Shown here piece after piece: positions 39,501-52,755 of a DNA stretch of 64,000 nt. The stretch comes from Cliona cf. orientalis (lineage: Eukaryota; Porifera; Demospongiae; Clionaida; Clionaidae), in contig OZ005691.1 of the NCBI GenBank assembly GCA_963930775.1, positions 1,426,001 through 1,490,000 on the forward strand, given 5' to 3'. Under the pieces are notes generated by a model that searched no databases, had not been told where the DNA came from, and saw only the letters and a list, made by a program, of their open reading frames with translations. Position 1 is the first letter of the stretch. Each line of letters begins with the position of its first letter. Both the position numbers and the translations under genes were made by a program.

Positions 39501-41267
39501 GCCAACGGAGCAGTTGCAAGATCTTGTACATAGTAATCAGGGTGCATGAGATACATAATACCGTAGGACGGGTTTTAATTACGTAGTTTAATAATTGCGT
39601 TCTAGTCAAGTCAGGCCAAATTGTGAATCCAATAATTGCGATGGACGACCCCGTACTGTACTGTAGCATACATGCACGTTTATGTTTGTGAATCTGTTGA
39701 TTGCGAAACGTAGAAAAACTCGCAATTTGCAATTAATAGATACTCGCAATTAAAACCCGACCTACAGTATTATGTGTAATAAACTATAATATTTAACCAT
39801 AGCTGAGATGCATGTACACAGAGCACCACCAAGAGTGTGGCAATGGATTGTGTGGAATAATAATTAGCAGTTTGGTTTGGTCTAAACTCTCCTTTCATCC
39901 GCTGTCGGATTGGAGGAGGGGGTATCCCAATGCACATGGTCAAGCCCTAAGCAGCTATAAGCTACAGGTATACAAGTATGTTAGCTGTCAAAACAGAAGC
40001 TCTGTTCAGACACCCTTCAAGGATGTGCATCTGACATTAATTAACTATTAAATAAAATTAATATCCTTTGAACCAGCAGGAAACTGGGAACCATGCTGGT
40101 TGGTGGAGTGGTTTGTGGGGTCAGGTTGAGGGACTGGAGCTACTATAGCAGCCGAAACTGGTCACACAGTACAATGAAATTGAATTTCTAGTAGACTATG
40201 TACAGGCTGTACAGGGTTGGTCAGTGGTTGTGGTGGATGGTCTATGCATGAGTAACTTCAACTGGCAACTTTGTGGTTTGTAGTTCTTCCATAATTAACC
40301 CAATCCCAAACCTGATCCAGATCAGTCTCATTGCCTGCTCCATCTAGCCAGCCAGACTGACCCCCCTCCCAATCACATGGAGCTGCATTATGCCGGGATT
40401 AAGATTGCCTTCATGAGCAGGCAATGGCCCGGGATGCATAAATATTTGGTTGTCCCTTAGATTTGGGATTAATAATTGGTAGCAGAAGATGCTATACGTA
40501 TAATATACTATATAGACTGATGTTTCCACTAAAAAAGATTGCAGATGAAGTGAAGTGGCTGTTTGTCTCGTTTTGGCATCCCATGGTAAATGAACCTACT
40601 GAATTTACATATACACTGGTGTAATGTTTCAAACGTGTACACAACTGATGGAAGTTTCCTCAATTTGTTTGTCGTATAAGGTAGCTGCTTGTTGCTGTCA
40701 TAGTTACATAGCTTGTTGCTGCTTATGTACCTATAGCTAGACTGACTGTACATATAGCTCTTGTTGCATATGGTCACACCGTGCACCAGCACACATGCAT
40801 GGTATACTGTATTAATAGCGGCAAACTTTTGAGGGAGAAAACCTTTACGAATTTCTTGGTTTGAGAGCCACCTGCAAATTTAAAGTTTTCTCCTTGAAAA
40901 TTTTAAGCATGCCATACCCATCTATGCGATCGGTTTAACATTCCACGAAAGTTTTCTCCACATGAAATGCTCCCTTTCTAGTTACCGATCCACGAAAACT
41001 TTTCTCCCTCGAAAATTTCCCACTATATGATAATTGTTGCATACATGTACATGTACATTTATTGTGCACATGCTTGTTGTGCATGTGTGCACTAGAGTGG
41101 GGTGATGTTTTCACTACGCTGATTCAGACATGTAAATAATGTAACGTGATCGAACATGGAAGCCCTGGTGAGCGTATGTTCTTGTTTATGTATGTGTGCG
41201 TGTGAATTTGCAGTGGTTGTCACTGGGGACAAACATTGTGTGTGTGTGTGTGTGGGAGAGAGAGAGA

Positions 41268-41298
<31 letters not shown>

Positions 41299-41570
41299 GG
41301 AGAGAGAGAGTGCATGTGTGTGTGTGTGTTTGAGTGCAGAAAGATTATCTATAGCTACGTATATAATAATGTACATGTATGTGCAAGTTCATGAATATCA
41401 TCAACATTCCAAATTAAAATTGTTCATTATGATTAACCAGCTCTATGCATACTGCCACCTATAGATGGTTAACAGACTGAACTATGACATCTGGAGGTGG
41501 ATAGTCGGCTACACCGTGGACGACATGAGGATAGACAAGACATACCCAAACTATCCTGATGTGAGTTGCC

Positions 41571-41604
<34 letters not shown>

Positions 41605-42847
41605 TCTACTCCCTCATGACTTCTTCTCTCCCTCCCCGCAGGAGAGATTGACTACTGACAGTCTCCACATCGACTTCAATGAGGTTGATCCCGCTGACAT
41701 CAATGGAAAGTATTCCCACAAGATATACGGCTATCTACTCCCACCTCAGCTAGGTATGTAGGTACACCACATTAGTACTTAAATCTGTATTTTTTTGGCA
41801 TTTTTGTGAGTCTGCATAACCTGTGAGATTTGTAAAAGCTACCACCTACTGTGTGTGTGGCTAGTAATGAAAAGGGGGGAGGGGGGGATTTTCAAGTTGC
41901 GCATCTGTGGGGGGACATTCACCACCCCACTGGAGTCTGTTAGAACACGAGCTTTATAAATGCTAGTACCTCACAGCTACCAAGAGGTGATGTTAGTGAT
42001 AGAGTAGGGTGAGAGTTGACTCCTTTTAAAGGCATATATTATTATATTGTTGGATCCACAGGTCTCCATGATAGTAATCCTTTCTTCTTCAATAGTTAGT
42101 GCAACTGGGTGCAGCTGCTGTTTCTGTGTTGGGGTACACCTATTGATTGGCCAACTTTTCTCACATGAAGCACCTAGCAGATCAGTTGTCCTGGAAAAGT
42201 TAGGGAATGGCACCAGTCTCTGTCACTATATAAACTGAAAGCCTTTGTGACTTAATTGTAGTATAACTGAATTAAGTACTTGAGAGCCACTGCCTATTTA
42301 CCCTTTCCACTGGACAACTGACTTGCAAAGCACAGTAGCTACAGAATTCATTTAGCACAAATTTACACAGCTTGGAGCCCTTGAGAATTTTTTTTTTCTC
42401 TTTGCCAATTCTAGTCCCTGTGGTTTCACTGAACACATTGAACAAACCTTTAAGTGTACACATGTACATAACCCATCTATTGTGAAGTATGAAACTAACA
42501 GCCACAGTTTATCCCAGGGAAGATCCATGGCTTGTACTAGGAGTACTAGAGGTTTAGCTATATATTTATATAATATAGTGAAAATTAATTACAGCTTATA
42601 ATAGTGTATATATTAAGCTCTAAATTAAGTTTCACAGCTTATATTATATATGTAATTTAAGTTTCATTTTTATGGTGAAACTTAAATTACAGCTATTATA
42701 TATATTAAGCTATAATATTTAAGTTTCACAGCTTATATAATATAAGCTGTAATTTAAGTTTCACTTTTATTTTTCACTTGACTCTACACTATCAATACGA
42801 TTTCTTTCCCACCATGCACTGTGCGTGGCAGCTGTCTCCCTCCATTA

Positions 42848-42908
<61 letters not shown>

Positions 42909-45900
42909 AACATTACACTCGAGCTACATTTGGTAGCAGTTAACATAGCAACATAATTTTCAACCCCCAAATTGTGGGATAGTTAGAGGTGATAGAGGGT
43001 CATTAGACTAAGTATGTTAACGGGTCAGTAGTGACTGCTACCAAAATAGTTAAATGTTGGTTTCGCAATTCTACTCGCAGCTCCAATTCGCCGCTTCGTA
43101 CAATAATATGTAAAACCAACATCTAACTATCATGTAATGTTCCTGTACATCTATTGCCCATAAACTGCAATATTAGTGGAAGTGATCTAAGCTGGCCACT
43201 TGATGGGCTTTCAGTGAAAGTGTATATATGTCATTGAGGCTATTAACTGTAAGAAAGGCTGGGAGTGGGTCTCCATGGGAACGTACCATGTTGGTGGTTT
43301 GGTGCGGGATTCAGGTCTCTTTGATTTGGACCACCTAAAAACCACAAGTGTATCAATAAGCCATATTAATTATAGGCAATTATAATAGGGGAGACAGTTT
43401 TAAATTATGCGGGCAGCAACACAAGCCTCAGGGCTGTTTTTCAATACAGTCTGGCTGTCCCAAGGGTGCCTAAAATTTAGTTTGCTGTATAGGAGGGATT
43501 TTCTGAATGAGTATTGTGGCAGATCTAGAGTAATGTTAGTGGTGGATGTCTTGTCTGTGAAATCCATAATTGTTACAGTTATACTCTATACTTGATTAAA
43601 GTGGGCGTAAAATGTAATATACAATGTACTTATGTGGTAATGTAGATATCAATTAATTTAAAAATATAATTACGAGCCTTCATGTTACAGTCAGTAGTGA
43701 GTATCAACATGCAACCATCCTTACATAAACAACTCTCTCCTATTGAGTGCTACGTACATTAAATTTTATATTATGTATGTGCACGTGTGCGTGTGCGTGC
43801 AAAACGTGATAGTGGTGTCTTCAAAAATTAGATACAGCAAAAATAACATAATATATATGGAGCCCACTATCACGACTATAATGCATATATGGCTGTGGCT
43901 GTAATGGGAAAGAAGCACCCCCTATACATGTAATATAGATGGAGTTACCTTTCAGACGACAATGGCCTAGCTTGATGGTGCAGTGTGTTTATGTAGGTGC
44001 TCCCATGCAAAGCCTAAGCTCAAAGCTCGTGGAATCTCAACTAGTAACCATTCCTCCCATAGATACAATAACGTGTAGGTATTGATTTACCGACAAACCG
44101 GTTCAATCAGTGATAGCTGATTCCGAAAGCGGATTGTATACGTAGGAGGAACAAAAATAGAAAATGTGGCTAAACTCGCGTCAGTCCAGGAACTCTGTCT
44201 TTTGTAATGGCGGGAAGTGAAGGACAGAGTGGTAAATGGCTAATCATAATCATAAGGAACCCTTGCAGTTATGTAATGTAATGTAATGGACACAGTTCCC
44301 ATACTGAAGTAACTTTTCACTTTCTCAAGTGATTACGTGTTAGACTCTGACCTTAGACTATCCGTTGACCAGTTCAGAGTATTAATTTTTGTCAACCATA
44401 CTATGATATTGCATCTCTTCGCTGTTTTTGGTACCATAATGGGAGATTTCCTTCTAAAATTGTAACAAATCTATGAGATAGTTTGCAAAACATTATTGTG
44501 ATAGCTAGCTATATCAGATCTAGATCCATTCGACTATCATTGGCTGACTCAACCTCTAGATACATGTAGCTAGACAACAATAGCACATTCATATTCAATA
44601 TCATACCATATTTTTCCTACATGTACACGTATGTACATGCATGTACATGTATGTACATGTAGCTGTGTATAATAGTTAAAGCTGCCATACATGCAACTCA
44701 AGAAGCGCTGAAAATGTACAATATTTGACCATGTATGTATTGTACATGTAGCTAACTTATTACAAGTTATTTAATAATTATTAAAGTTTATGCCTGAAAC
44801 CCTACTATATTTATCGTAATTGCACCACTGATAAAGAGGCCAGATTGAAAATAACATCTTGTGGAGTGAAAACAGAAACCTATAATAGTGTTCGATGATC
44901 TGTTACTTGAATAACAAAAGGTAGTCATCCCCTCTTTGTGTGCGCGTGTGTGTATGGTGTGTGGTTGACCCTAGAAATGGCATTTTATAACAAACACGGC
45001 AAGCGAGTGAGCGTGGTTTTGCAAGCTAAGCGGCTAACTACTAGCCAATCAGATTGCAGCTCCTCATTCATGACAATTAACATTCATAGGCATTGATGAC
45101 TTGTGCTCTATCCCCCTCTTTTCTTCCCTTTCTCCCGTTCCTCCCCCCTCCCTCCTCTCTCTCTCTTTCTCTCCCTTCCTCTCTCCCTCTCTCCTTTCCC
45201 AGGTGAGTATCGTTTCAGCATAGAGATGAGTAACCTGACAGCTGCTGGCAGTGTGGAGCTGTGGCTGTCCATTGACAGTAATCCTCTCAACATGAACAAT
45301 ATCTTAACCCTGGAGTACACTGATTTGGTAAGATTTCACTTAATATAATGTACCAAAATTAACGAGTTCTATATATAGGCAACAGTTGCTGAGTAGTTTA
45401 GGCGTTATTGAGAGAAGAGAGATAATAATATGGTTGAATGAATTCCAGTTAAAAATAGCACCCCTTTAGTTCTCAAGGCTAGCTAGGCACCTAGTAAGTG
45501 GCTCTGCCTTTTGCACCCACGCTGGAATTCAGGTTGGCCAGAGCAGGCAATACTAATGGGATGGTTGCCCCTTAGGTCTGGGAAGATATTTGTTCGTGTA
45601 GTAAATGGCTCTTTGCCTTTTGCAACACACGCTGGGATTAGGTTTGCCAGAGCAGGCAATGGGATGGTTGCCCCTTACTTGTAGGTTTGGGATTAGATAA
45701 ACATACTAAATTTTCATGTAGTAATTGCAAGTGACTATAGAAACTGCATTAGGAAACTATGTTCCGATCGATAGTCATTAGCTGTTTTAGTCTCTGCTAA
45801 TGATCTTACAGATTAGTACGTGTATTCCCAGTGTTATGCGTGGTAATAGTATCGATAAATCTAAAAGCTAGCTTCATCGTACATATACACCTACACCCAC

Positions 45901-48900
45901 ATGCATTAAGTACTTGTTGTGCATTTAAAATAGGAGCGACCACGTGAAAGAAACGCGACCTCCAAAGTGGCTGTCAGTGAGGCGCTCAGGTGAGTTACTT
46001 AACCAGAGTTGATTATCTGCATAGATCTAGTTCTGTATGTGTATGTGTGTGTGTGTGTGTGCTTGCATGAGAGTGAGAGAGAGAAGGAGGGAGGGAGGGG
46101 GAGGGGGGGAAGGGAAAGAGAGAGAAAGGATAAAAGAGTTGGAGAGAGAGAGAGAGAAAGGGGAAGAGAGAGAGAAGGAGGGAGAGAGAGAAAGTGTGTG
46201 AGAAAAAGAGAGAGTGAGTGAGAGAGAAAGGGGGAAGAAAGAGAGGAGGAGGGAGGGAGAGAGGGACAGAGTGTGTGAGAGAGAGAAGTGAAAGTATGAC
46301 AAAATCAAAACAATAAACCAGCTATCACAGGGCCAATAATTAACAGGTAGCTGTTATTTGCTTTGAAACTAATTAACACTATTTTGCAAACAATCTACTT
46401 TCAGTGTGTGTAGGACCACAAAGGAAAACTAAAAATTTAATTTTGGTCATGAACCAGTACGTGTCACCCAAGTTAGGGTAAAAAATTTCTGCTAGCTGTA
46501 GTTGCATAGCCAAGCTATTGGTCATGATACGTATGATGTGCTATATTATGGTAGATCAAGAGGGAGAGAGAGAGGGGGGGGGGGGGAGGGAGGGAGAGAG
46601 AGAGGTTATAATAGCTATAATTTTTATGTGTAAATGCACAAGGTGATAATTAGCTGTTCACGTGTGGAGTGTACTTGCATGTGCACCAATAACATTAATA
46701 ATTACTAATAACAAGATAATTAACCAGGGTCTACCTCACTATAATAATTATTACATGTATGTACGCGTAATCATTCCATTTCTTGATTCCAGAATGGACT
46801 ACAAAGCTCATTATTTTGAGTTCTTGGAGAAAGCTTACGACGGCCAAATCACTGTGGACATAAAGGTATTGGAGAAAGGAGAGGCATCTTAATAATTAAC
46901 TACTTGACAATATCTGTAGACCACGATTATTACGTAAGCACTGTTACTACACCCACACGTTAACTTTTTTTCTTGTTTCAGTGGATGCCCCCGGGCTACA
47001 GTGACTTCGTAGAGATTGAGCCGGAGAACATGGCAATGGCCGCAAAATGTAAGCAAAGCCGATAGCTAGACTAACAGTGGGACAATTATGAATTTTTAGA
47101 ATAATAGAAATTTCCCGATCCAACTCACAAACAAGTTTTGCATCCGGTATGCATGTACATTAATTTATATGAAATTCCTTTTGTACATGATATGTAACAT
47201 TAATTTTGTACATGTACTGGTACCAATACATGTGTCTTGTTACTCTGTAGTTAACGGCTATGGTGAGCTCACCGAGGGGCCAGCGCTGACTTTCCTCACT
47301 GCCCCCCTGCCCAGCAACGACCTCCAGAACCACAAAATCGTCCACTATGCAGGAGAACCCGTCCTTCCCAGTAAGTACAATTATATTGTGTTACGTTATA
47401 GCATATTCGAAATTTCTTTCTAATTAAGGGAGGTTATTATTCTAATTATTGGTTGTCAACGAGCGTACGATATGATTCGCATTACTAAGCATCTCAGTGG
47501 CACGTACACGTACGTATATGTACTAGCATTAATAACATTTTTAACCTTCCTCTACACAAATACGTATATGTACTAGCATAAAAACATTTTTAACCCTTTC
47601 TCTACACAAATACGCATTAATAACATTTTTAACCCTTTCTCTACGCAAATACGTATATGTACTAGCATTAATAACATTTTTAACCTTCCTCTACACAAAT
47701 ACGTATATGTACTAGCATTAATAACATTTTTAACCCTTTCTCTACACAAATACGTATATGTACTAGCATTAATAACATTTTTAACCTTCCTCTACACAAA
47801 TACGTATATGTACTAGCATTAATAACATTTTTAACCCTTTCTCTACACACACACACACACACACACCTACTTGTAGTCACAAAGCTGGACATCCTTCCGT
47901 TCTGCAATTTCAAAGCTTCCTACACTGAGCCTCGAACCATCAAGCACTACGAGGGATGGAAGCAGGTTCGCGAAAGCACGGTCTACCCCAGCGACCACAC
48001 ATGGACCAGCAGCATGCTTAAACCCGAGAAGACCTGGTGGCCACAGGAGTTGAGATACAAAGGAAACGGTGTGATCTCTGATAAGGTAAGAGACGAGCTA
48101 GGAGGGAGAGGGAGAGAGAGGGGGGAAGGGGGAGAGGGAGAGAGAGGGAGAGGGGGGGGGGGGAGGGAAAGAGAGAGAGAGGTAGAGGGAGAATTTAAGT
48201 GCACTGATTTAATCTCGAAAACTTACAGGTAAAGGCCAAGGTACTAACAGCCTACACTCGGAAGCTTCAATCCGTCCACAAGGACGGCAAGGTGCTCAAG
48301 ATCCATCACATGGAAGAGACAGTCAATCAGGCGCTCACCGCTCCTGCCCCGCCCCCAGGCCCCAGGAGACGGAGAAGGAGAAGGCGGCCAACCAAGCCTC
48401 CGATCTACGGGAGTCGGTTCCTGCTTGAGCTGGACGTGGAGCTGAAGACGCCGCGGCCTCGAGTGATCCACACCTCGGAGTACGTCTACGTGCCCAAGGA
48501 CTCGGACAATCTCTGCCACACCGTCAACTTTCAGTGGAGGAGGGCTCACCCGATTGAGGTCTACTTCATCATCGCAAGTAAGGGAGAGAGAGAGAGAGAG
48601 AATGAGAGAGAGTGAGAGAGAGGGAGAGAGAGAGAATGAGAGAGAATGAGAGTGAGTGAGTGAGAGAGAGAGAGAGAGAGAGGGGGAGAGAGAGAGAGAG
48701 GGAGAGAGAGGGAGAGAGAATGAGAGAGAGAGAGGTGGGGGAGGCAACAGGGAGAGTATGTCTGTGTGTGTGGCTGAAATCCAATATTATTGTTTCATAC
48801 TACTATGAACTTCTACCGTTTCACGTGCAGCCAAGAATCTCACTACTTGGGTGGACCATCTCATACACAATATGGAAGATGTAAGTCGGATAATATTAAT

Positions 48901-50365
48901 AATATGACATTGTAATTACTAATGAACTCTGCGTGACTGTAGTAGCTGCGTAGTATTTCTACAATGTCACTTTAGTTCAAATATGGATGGTGGGGGAGGG
49001 AGGGGGGCTTTTAAGCTTCACTCATGACTGAGTTAATTGACAACAGCCTAGTAACTGACTACAAGCATTGTACTAAATTATTGAGAGCAGCACAGATCCT
49101 TCCACTGATTTCACATTAAATTTGTGTTGATAGTTGCTGAACTATACTTTTAAGCTTCAGTCATGGCTGAGTTGATAGCAGCCTAGTAACTCAGGGCTGC
49201 CAAAGAATAGGATTTTATATATCCTAATTATTAGGATTTTTGAGCATCAATTTTGGTTCATTAGCATACATGTATGCAAATTAGGAATATTAGGATTTTT
49301 TTAGCCTTCTACTCCCATAAGGTGCAGTGTTTTCCATGATTATCTCAGGATTTGGGGTATATTCCTTAGGATTTATTGTCAAAAGATTATGGTAGCCCGG
49401 TAACTGTACTTACAAGCATTGTACTAGCACAGACCCTTCCACTGACTTCACATTAAGTTTGTGTTGGTAGCTGCCTAACTGTCTGTACTAGAGCACTCAC
49501 CCTAGACCCCCCTTCCATTAACTCGTATTGAATTCTGTGTTGATAGTGGCCAAACTGTGCTTAGTCTAGTCTGAGAGCTTACTGCAGATCCTTGGCCTCG
49601 CCCCATTCATATGTATACATATACATGTACATGCACTGCATGCTGTAGGTTTATTCTCGTGTTGAGCTTGTTTATCCATGGATAAAAGCCTGTAAAATAT
49701 CGTTAAAATAGCTGGAGTAAAGAGCTCTTAGCCTAGTAGTGTTTCCATGTATACACACGTGTGCATGTGCTCATTTTAGAGACATCAATTATTTGTTGAG
49801 TATGTTTAATGACCAGAAATGTACAACTGTTACAGCAGGGACAAGAAAAGCACCTGATTTAATGTTCACAAACACGTTTTGTGACGCAGCACTGCATGTG
49901 TACATGTACATGACCATCATGAATAACGACAGTTTGTACACGTGTACATATACTATAATAATATTATATCTAGCTTATGTACATGTATGTTCCTGCAAAA
50001 GTTATGTACATGTAGATAGATAGGTGGCCAGGTGACACAGTGTACATGTACCTGAGATTCTCTATTCATTTTTAGAGGTAGCTACTAGAGCTACCAACTG
50101 TGTTCTCTAGTAAGTACATACATGTACATGTACAAAATATACTGTGTGTACAGTGATGTATGTGAATAATAGTATAGATATGACCATTGCCAAATATTGC
50201 AAATTTTATTTTTTCATTTCTGTGGTTGTGATTTTCTGCAGATATACGCCAAGACGAAGGACGATCACTTTGAGCTGGTGGTCGTGGACTACGACAGTGA
50301 GGAGGGAATCGTCGAAGAGAAGCTAAGAGACAGCTCTATCAACAGGTCAGAGAGAGATTGAAGGA

Positions 50366-50422
<57 letters not shown>

Positions 50423-51258
50423 GAGGGAGAGAGAGAGAGTGGGGTGGAGGAAGGAGAGAGAGAGAGATGGGGCCAGAAAGGGAGGGATATCGATCAGATT
50501 AAAATTTTTCATGGCTAATTTCTCTCTACATACTATACTTGACATTTCTCAGATGGCACGTCATAAACGAGACTGGTGCCTTCTCGCGGAGCAGAGGTCT
50601 ACAGGCTGGGATCGACTATGTCACTGTAAGTACATGTATGTATGTATGCGTACAATGAAAAATGTACAGTGTGTAGTATTGTAAGGGGCAACCATCCCAT
50701 TGCCTGCCCAGGCAAATTAACGTAATCCCAGCAATTTACGGCATACATGTATGTAGGCTTCTATAAAAACTTTCATTGTTGTACATGTACTGCGTGCATG
50801 TTCTATGGTACAATTGACAAACCATCAAGACTTGTGGCTTCATTGTTATAAAAAATGTAGTTAACAGTGATATACATGTAGCTAGCCTCACTTTCCCCCC
50901 CCCCCCCCCCCCCCCCCCCCCAAAAAGAAAAACACACAGTCACGCACTCATACATACTGTAACAATGTACACATATCCGCACTAGTCTACCTATGTTACC
51001 AATAATACCCTACATTGTGCTACATTACCCTACAATACATACCTACTAGCTATTATTGGATGCATAGCTGCTGGTTCAGCTGTAACAAATTAATCAATAT
51101 GTAACTGAGGGGGGGGAGGCATGCCGGGATACAAATAATGATATTGGAATGTATCAACAATAGAGATCGAGCCAAGTAGCGTAGTGTTTGATGTGTGAGC
51201 TTCAAAGGATTTTAATTCTATCTCTGAAACATGATAATAATTATTATACTCATAGGCT

Positions 51259-51341
<83 letters not shown>

Positions 51342-52127
51342 GAATCCCGACAGCATAGTGATGACATTGGACATGCACTTAACAATCCCTCCCAGTATTG
51401 TGGAGTACGTTAGACGGGTAAGTTAATTAGCACAATTACTTAATTGGGTACTCTCGTAATACAACTGTAGTGCCAGACATTCCATGTACATGTGCATGTA
51501 CACCTGTACATCCATAGTTGCCACTGATGCATCAGGGTATGATTGGTAATGGTCGTCAATATTGATTCTATAGCATGACTACTATTTTGGATCAATTTGT
51601 CATGATAATATATTTTTCAATTCCAGCACACCATCCAGGGGAAGATGGCCTGTGCTCCTTTTTTCTTCCGTCTCAACAAAGGCTACACAGAGATCAACAT
51701 GGTCAGTGGGATCTGGGAGATCTTCACCTACGGACTGTTTGCCCTCTACAAGAGCGACTGGATTGAAGTGGACGGCTTCGATGTGATGCAGTATAACACC
51801 ACGTGGGGTGGAGAGGATGCGGATCTATTAGATAGGTATGATCTCTCTCTCACTCTCTCTCTCTCTCTCTCTCTCTTCACTCGATCTCTCTCAGATATAT
51901 AGACTCTCTTCTCATTCTCTTCCTCAATCCCTCTCTTCTCTAGCTCAAAAGAATGCTGGCTAGTCTAATGGTAGTAGTATCCAAGTTGAACTATGCCACT
52001 CTTTCATTTTAGGACATTGGAGCGAGGATATGAGGTGTTCAGAATTCGATACCCCGGACTGGTCCACTACTACCACACCAAGGCTGGGATGTGGGGGGTG
52101 GACGGAGCAAAGAACAGACCAAGATGA
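35342..52127 (+). CDS. B4GALNT3/4: B4GALNT3/4-like beta-1,4-N-acetylgalactosaminyltransferase, paralogue B, 784 aa
   Basis: Exons: 35342-35462, 35921-36321, 41465-41560, 41642-41753, 45203-45327, 45934-45989, 46793-46865, 46982-47048, 47251-47370, 47877-48085, 48229-48577, 48831-48880, 50242-50345, 50553-50625, 51343-51417, 51627-51835, 52013-52127. Exon count and all intron phases equal those of paralogue A, and ten exon lengths are identical, so the pair arose by tandem duplication. Type II anchor at residues 10-27 (LFSFLVVVFIVVYGAYYF), then a Ser/Gly/Asn/Lys-rich stem, the PA14-like domain (about 175-355) and the CHGN/GT7-type domain with VVVDYDSEEG, LDMHLTIPP and WGGEDA. Differences from A: an eight-Arg run (about residue 500) and Ala for Trp after WGGED. 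The metal and WGGED residues are kept, so activity is expected. An AATAAA lies at 52153-52158. Introns 2 and 4 are long (5.1 and 3.4 kb). Confidence 0.85.
36440..36600 (+). repeat. GA-rich microsatellite in intron 2 of paralogue B
   Basis: Interrupted then pure (GA)n beginning about 120 bp after the donor at 36321. Confidence 0.9.
37401..37521. repeat. About 120-bp foldback
   Basis: TAGTTATAGCACGG, CCAGGGATTTATGGCA and GTAAACCG at the left pair with CGGTTTAC, TGCCATAAATCCCTGG and CCGTGCTATAACTA at the right. It lies in the long intron 2 of paralogue B; no gene is supported in that intron. Confidence 0.8.
39559..39772. mobile_element. TACCGTA-ended foldback, about 214 bp
   Basis: Left TACCGTAGGACGGGTTTTAA, right TTAAAACCCGACCTACAGTA. 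Inner ATTGCG and CGCAATT stretches also pair. Confidence 0.65.
40805..41035. mobile_element. MITE related to the 2356-2569 element
   Basis: GAGGGAGAAAACC at the left and TTTTCTCCCTCGAAAATTTC at the right match the termini of the intronic element in the ZC3H18-like gene. Confidence 0.55.
42540..42780. repeat. AT-rich region of nested inverted repeats
   Basis: AAGTTTCA and TGAAACTT, with AGCTTATA and TATAAGCT units, alternate in both orientations over about 240 bp. A (CT)n run follows at 42850-42905. Both lie in intron 4 of paralogue B. Confidence 0.7.
45475..45700 (+). repeat. Two tandem copies of a dispersed AGCAGGCAATGGGATGG repeat
   Basis: Both copies carry TGCCTTTTGCA..CACGCTGG, then GCCAGAGCAGGCAAT and GGGATGGTTGCCCCTTA. 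Related single copies are at about 6267-6331 (reverse), 40385-40473 and 50680-50735 (reverse). Confidence 0.75.
46066..46285 (+). repeat. GA-rich tract after exon 6 of paralogue B
   Basis: About 220 bp of purine-only GA/GGA sequence begins about 75 bp after the donor at 45989. Confidence 0.9.
47512..47848 (+). repeat. 50-bp minisatellite with alternating subtypes
   Basis: Nearly seven units of ACGTATATGTACTAGCATTA then ATAACATTTTTAACC..., separated by CTCTACACAAAT. Most units alternate between an AACCTTCCTCTAC type and an AACCCTTTCTCTAC type, implying a 100-bp higher-order unit. It ends about 28 bp before the exon 10 acceptor. Confidence 0.92.
48090..48740 (+). repeat. Two GA tracts just after the donors of exons 10 and 11, paralogue B
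   Basis: Purine-rich GA runs fill about 48090-48190 and 48580-48740, each starting within about 15 bp of a splice donor (48085 and 48577). Confidence 0.9.
50346..50470 (+). repeat. GA tract after the donor of exon 13, paralogue B
   Basis: (GA)n starting within about 5 bp of the donor at 50345, with a G-run in the middle. Confidence 0.9.
50897..50922 (+). repeat. C homopolymer, about 26 bp
   Basis: An uninterrupted C-run in intron 14 of paralogue B. Similar C- or G-runs lie near 5565, 8917, 19310, 58441 and 63650. Confidence 0.9.
51261..51342 (+). repeat. (CT)n tract ending in the exon 15 acceptor
   Basis: About 80 bp of CT repeat runs directly into the CCAG acceptor at 51339-51342. Confidence 0.92.
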
Positions 52128-52429
52128 CAAAACTACTTGTAGCTGAATATTTAATAAATTTAATAGTGCAATCAATCAAATTATAATTATTATTGTCATC
52201 ACTTTGTGCGTCTCTCCATCTCATGATCCAAATCACCGATTAGTTATATTATTTTCTGTCTCTTTCTTCTATAAATCTTGCTTTTTCTGCCTATCTGTTC
52301 GTCTGTCTCCCTCTTACTCTTCCCTCCAATTTTATTACATTCATGGCCAGGCCAAATAAATATTACCAGTTACAACTAGGGTAATGTTGTAATTGTGACT
52401 TTAATACCCTGCTGGCATGTTATGGACAA

Positions 52430-52690
52430 TCGATCGGGTAAAGGTCGTTAGTAATTCCGAGTGAAGCGAGGTCCTCGACTCGTACCATGGTACCAGTGTC
52501 CCATGATTAATTTTAACAAAGTTAGCGCAAAACACACCCCCTACGTTACATGCACGTGGTCAGAAGTACGTACATGCGCATAATAATTTTTATGCATGGG
52601 GCCATTTTCACTTATTAGATAATTTCCGCTCATTTGAGCTGAGCGAGGATGTTTATGCACGAAGTGTACCGCTAGTTAACTTTGGCTTTC
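52430..52690. mobile_element. Dispersed repeat R1 fragment upstream of the kelch-Roco gene
   Basis: ATTCCGAGTGAAGCGAGGTC and GAGCTGAGCGAGGA, then GTGTACCGCTAGTTAA, match two separated parts of the 17914 copy. It starts with GGTAAAGGTCGTTA (52437-52450) and ends about 65 bp before the start codon at 52756. Confidence 0.65.
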
Positions 52691-52755
52691 TAATAAAACG
52701 AAGCCAGAAAGATCAGAGATTGCGAGGATCAAGTGACTAGGATTCGGCTACGTAC

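Noticed and set aside
36322-41464. A nested gene in the 5.1-kb intron 2 of B4GALNT paralogue B
   Set aside because: Only short, motif-free frames and foldback repeats are present.
47512-47848. CRISPR-like array
   Set aside because: Units are contiguous tandem copies with no unique spacers, inside an animal-gene intron.
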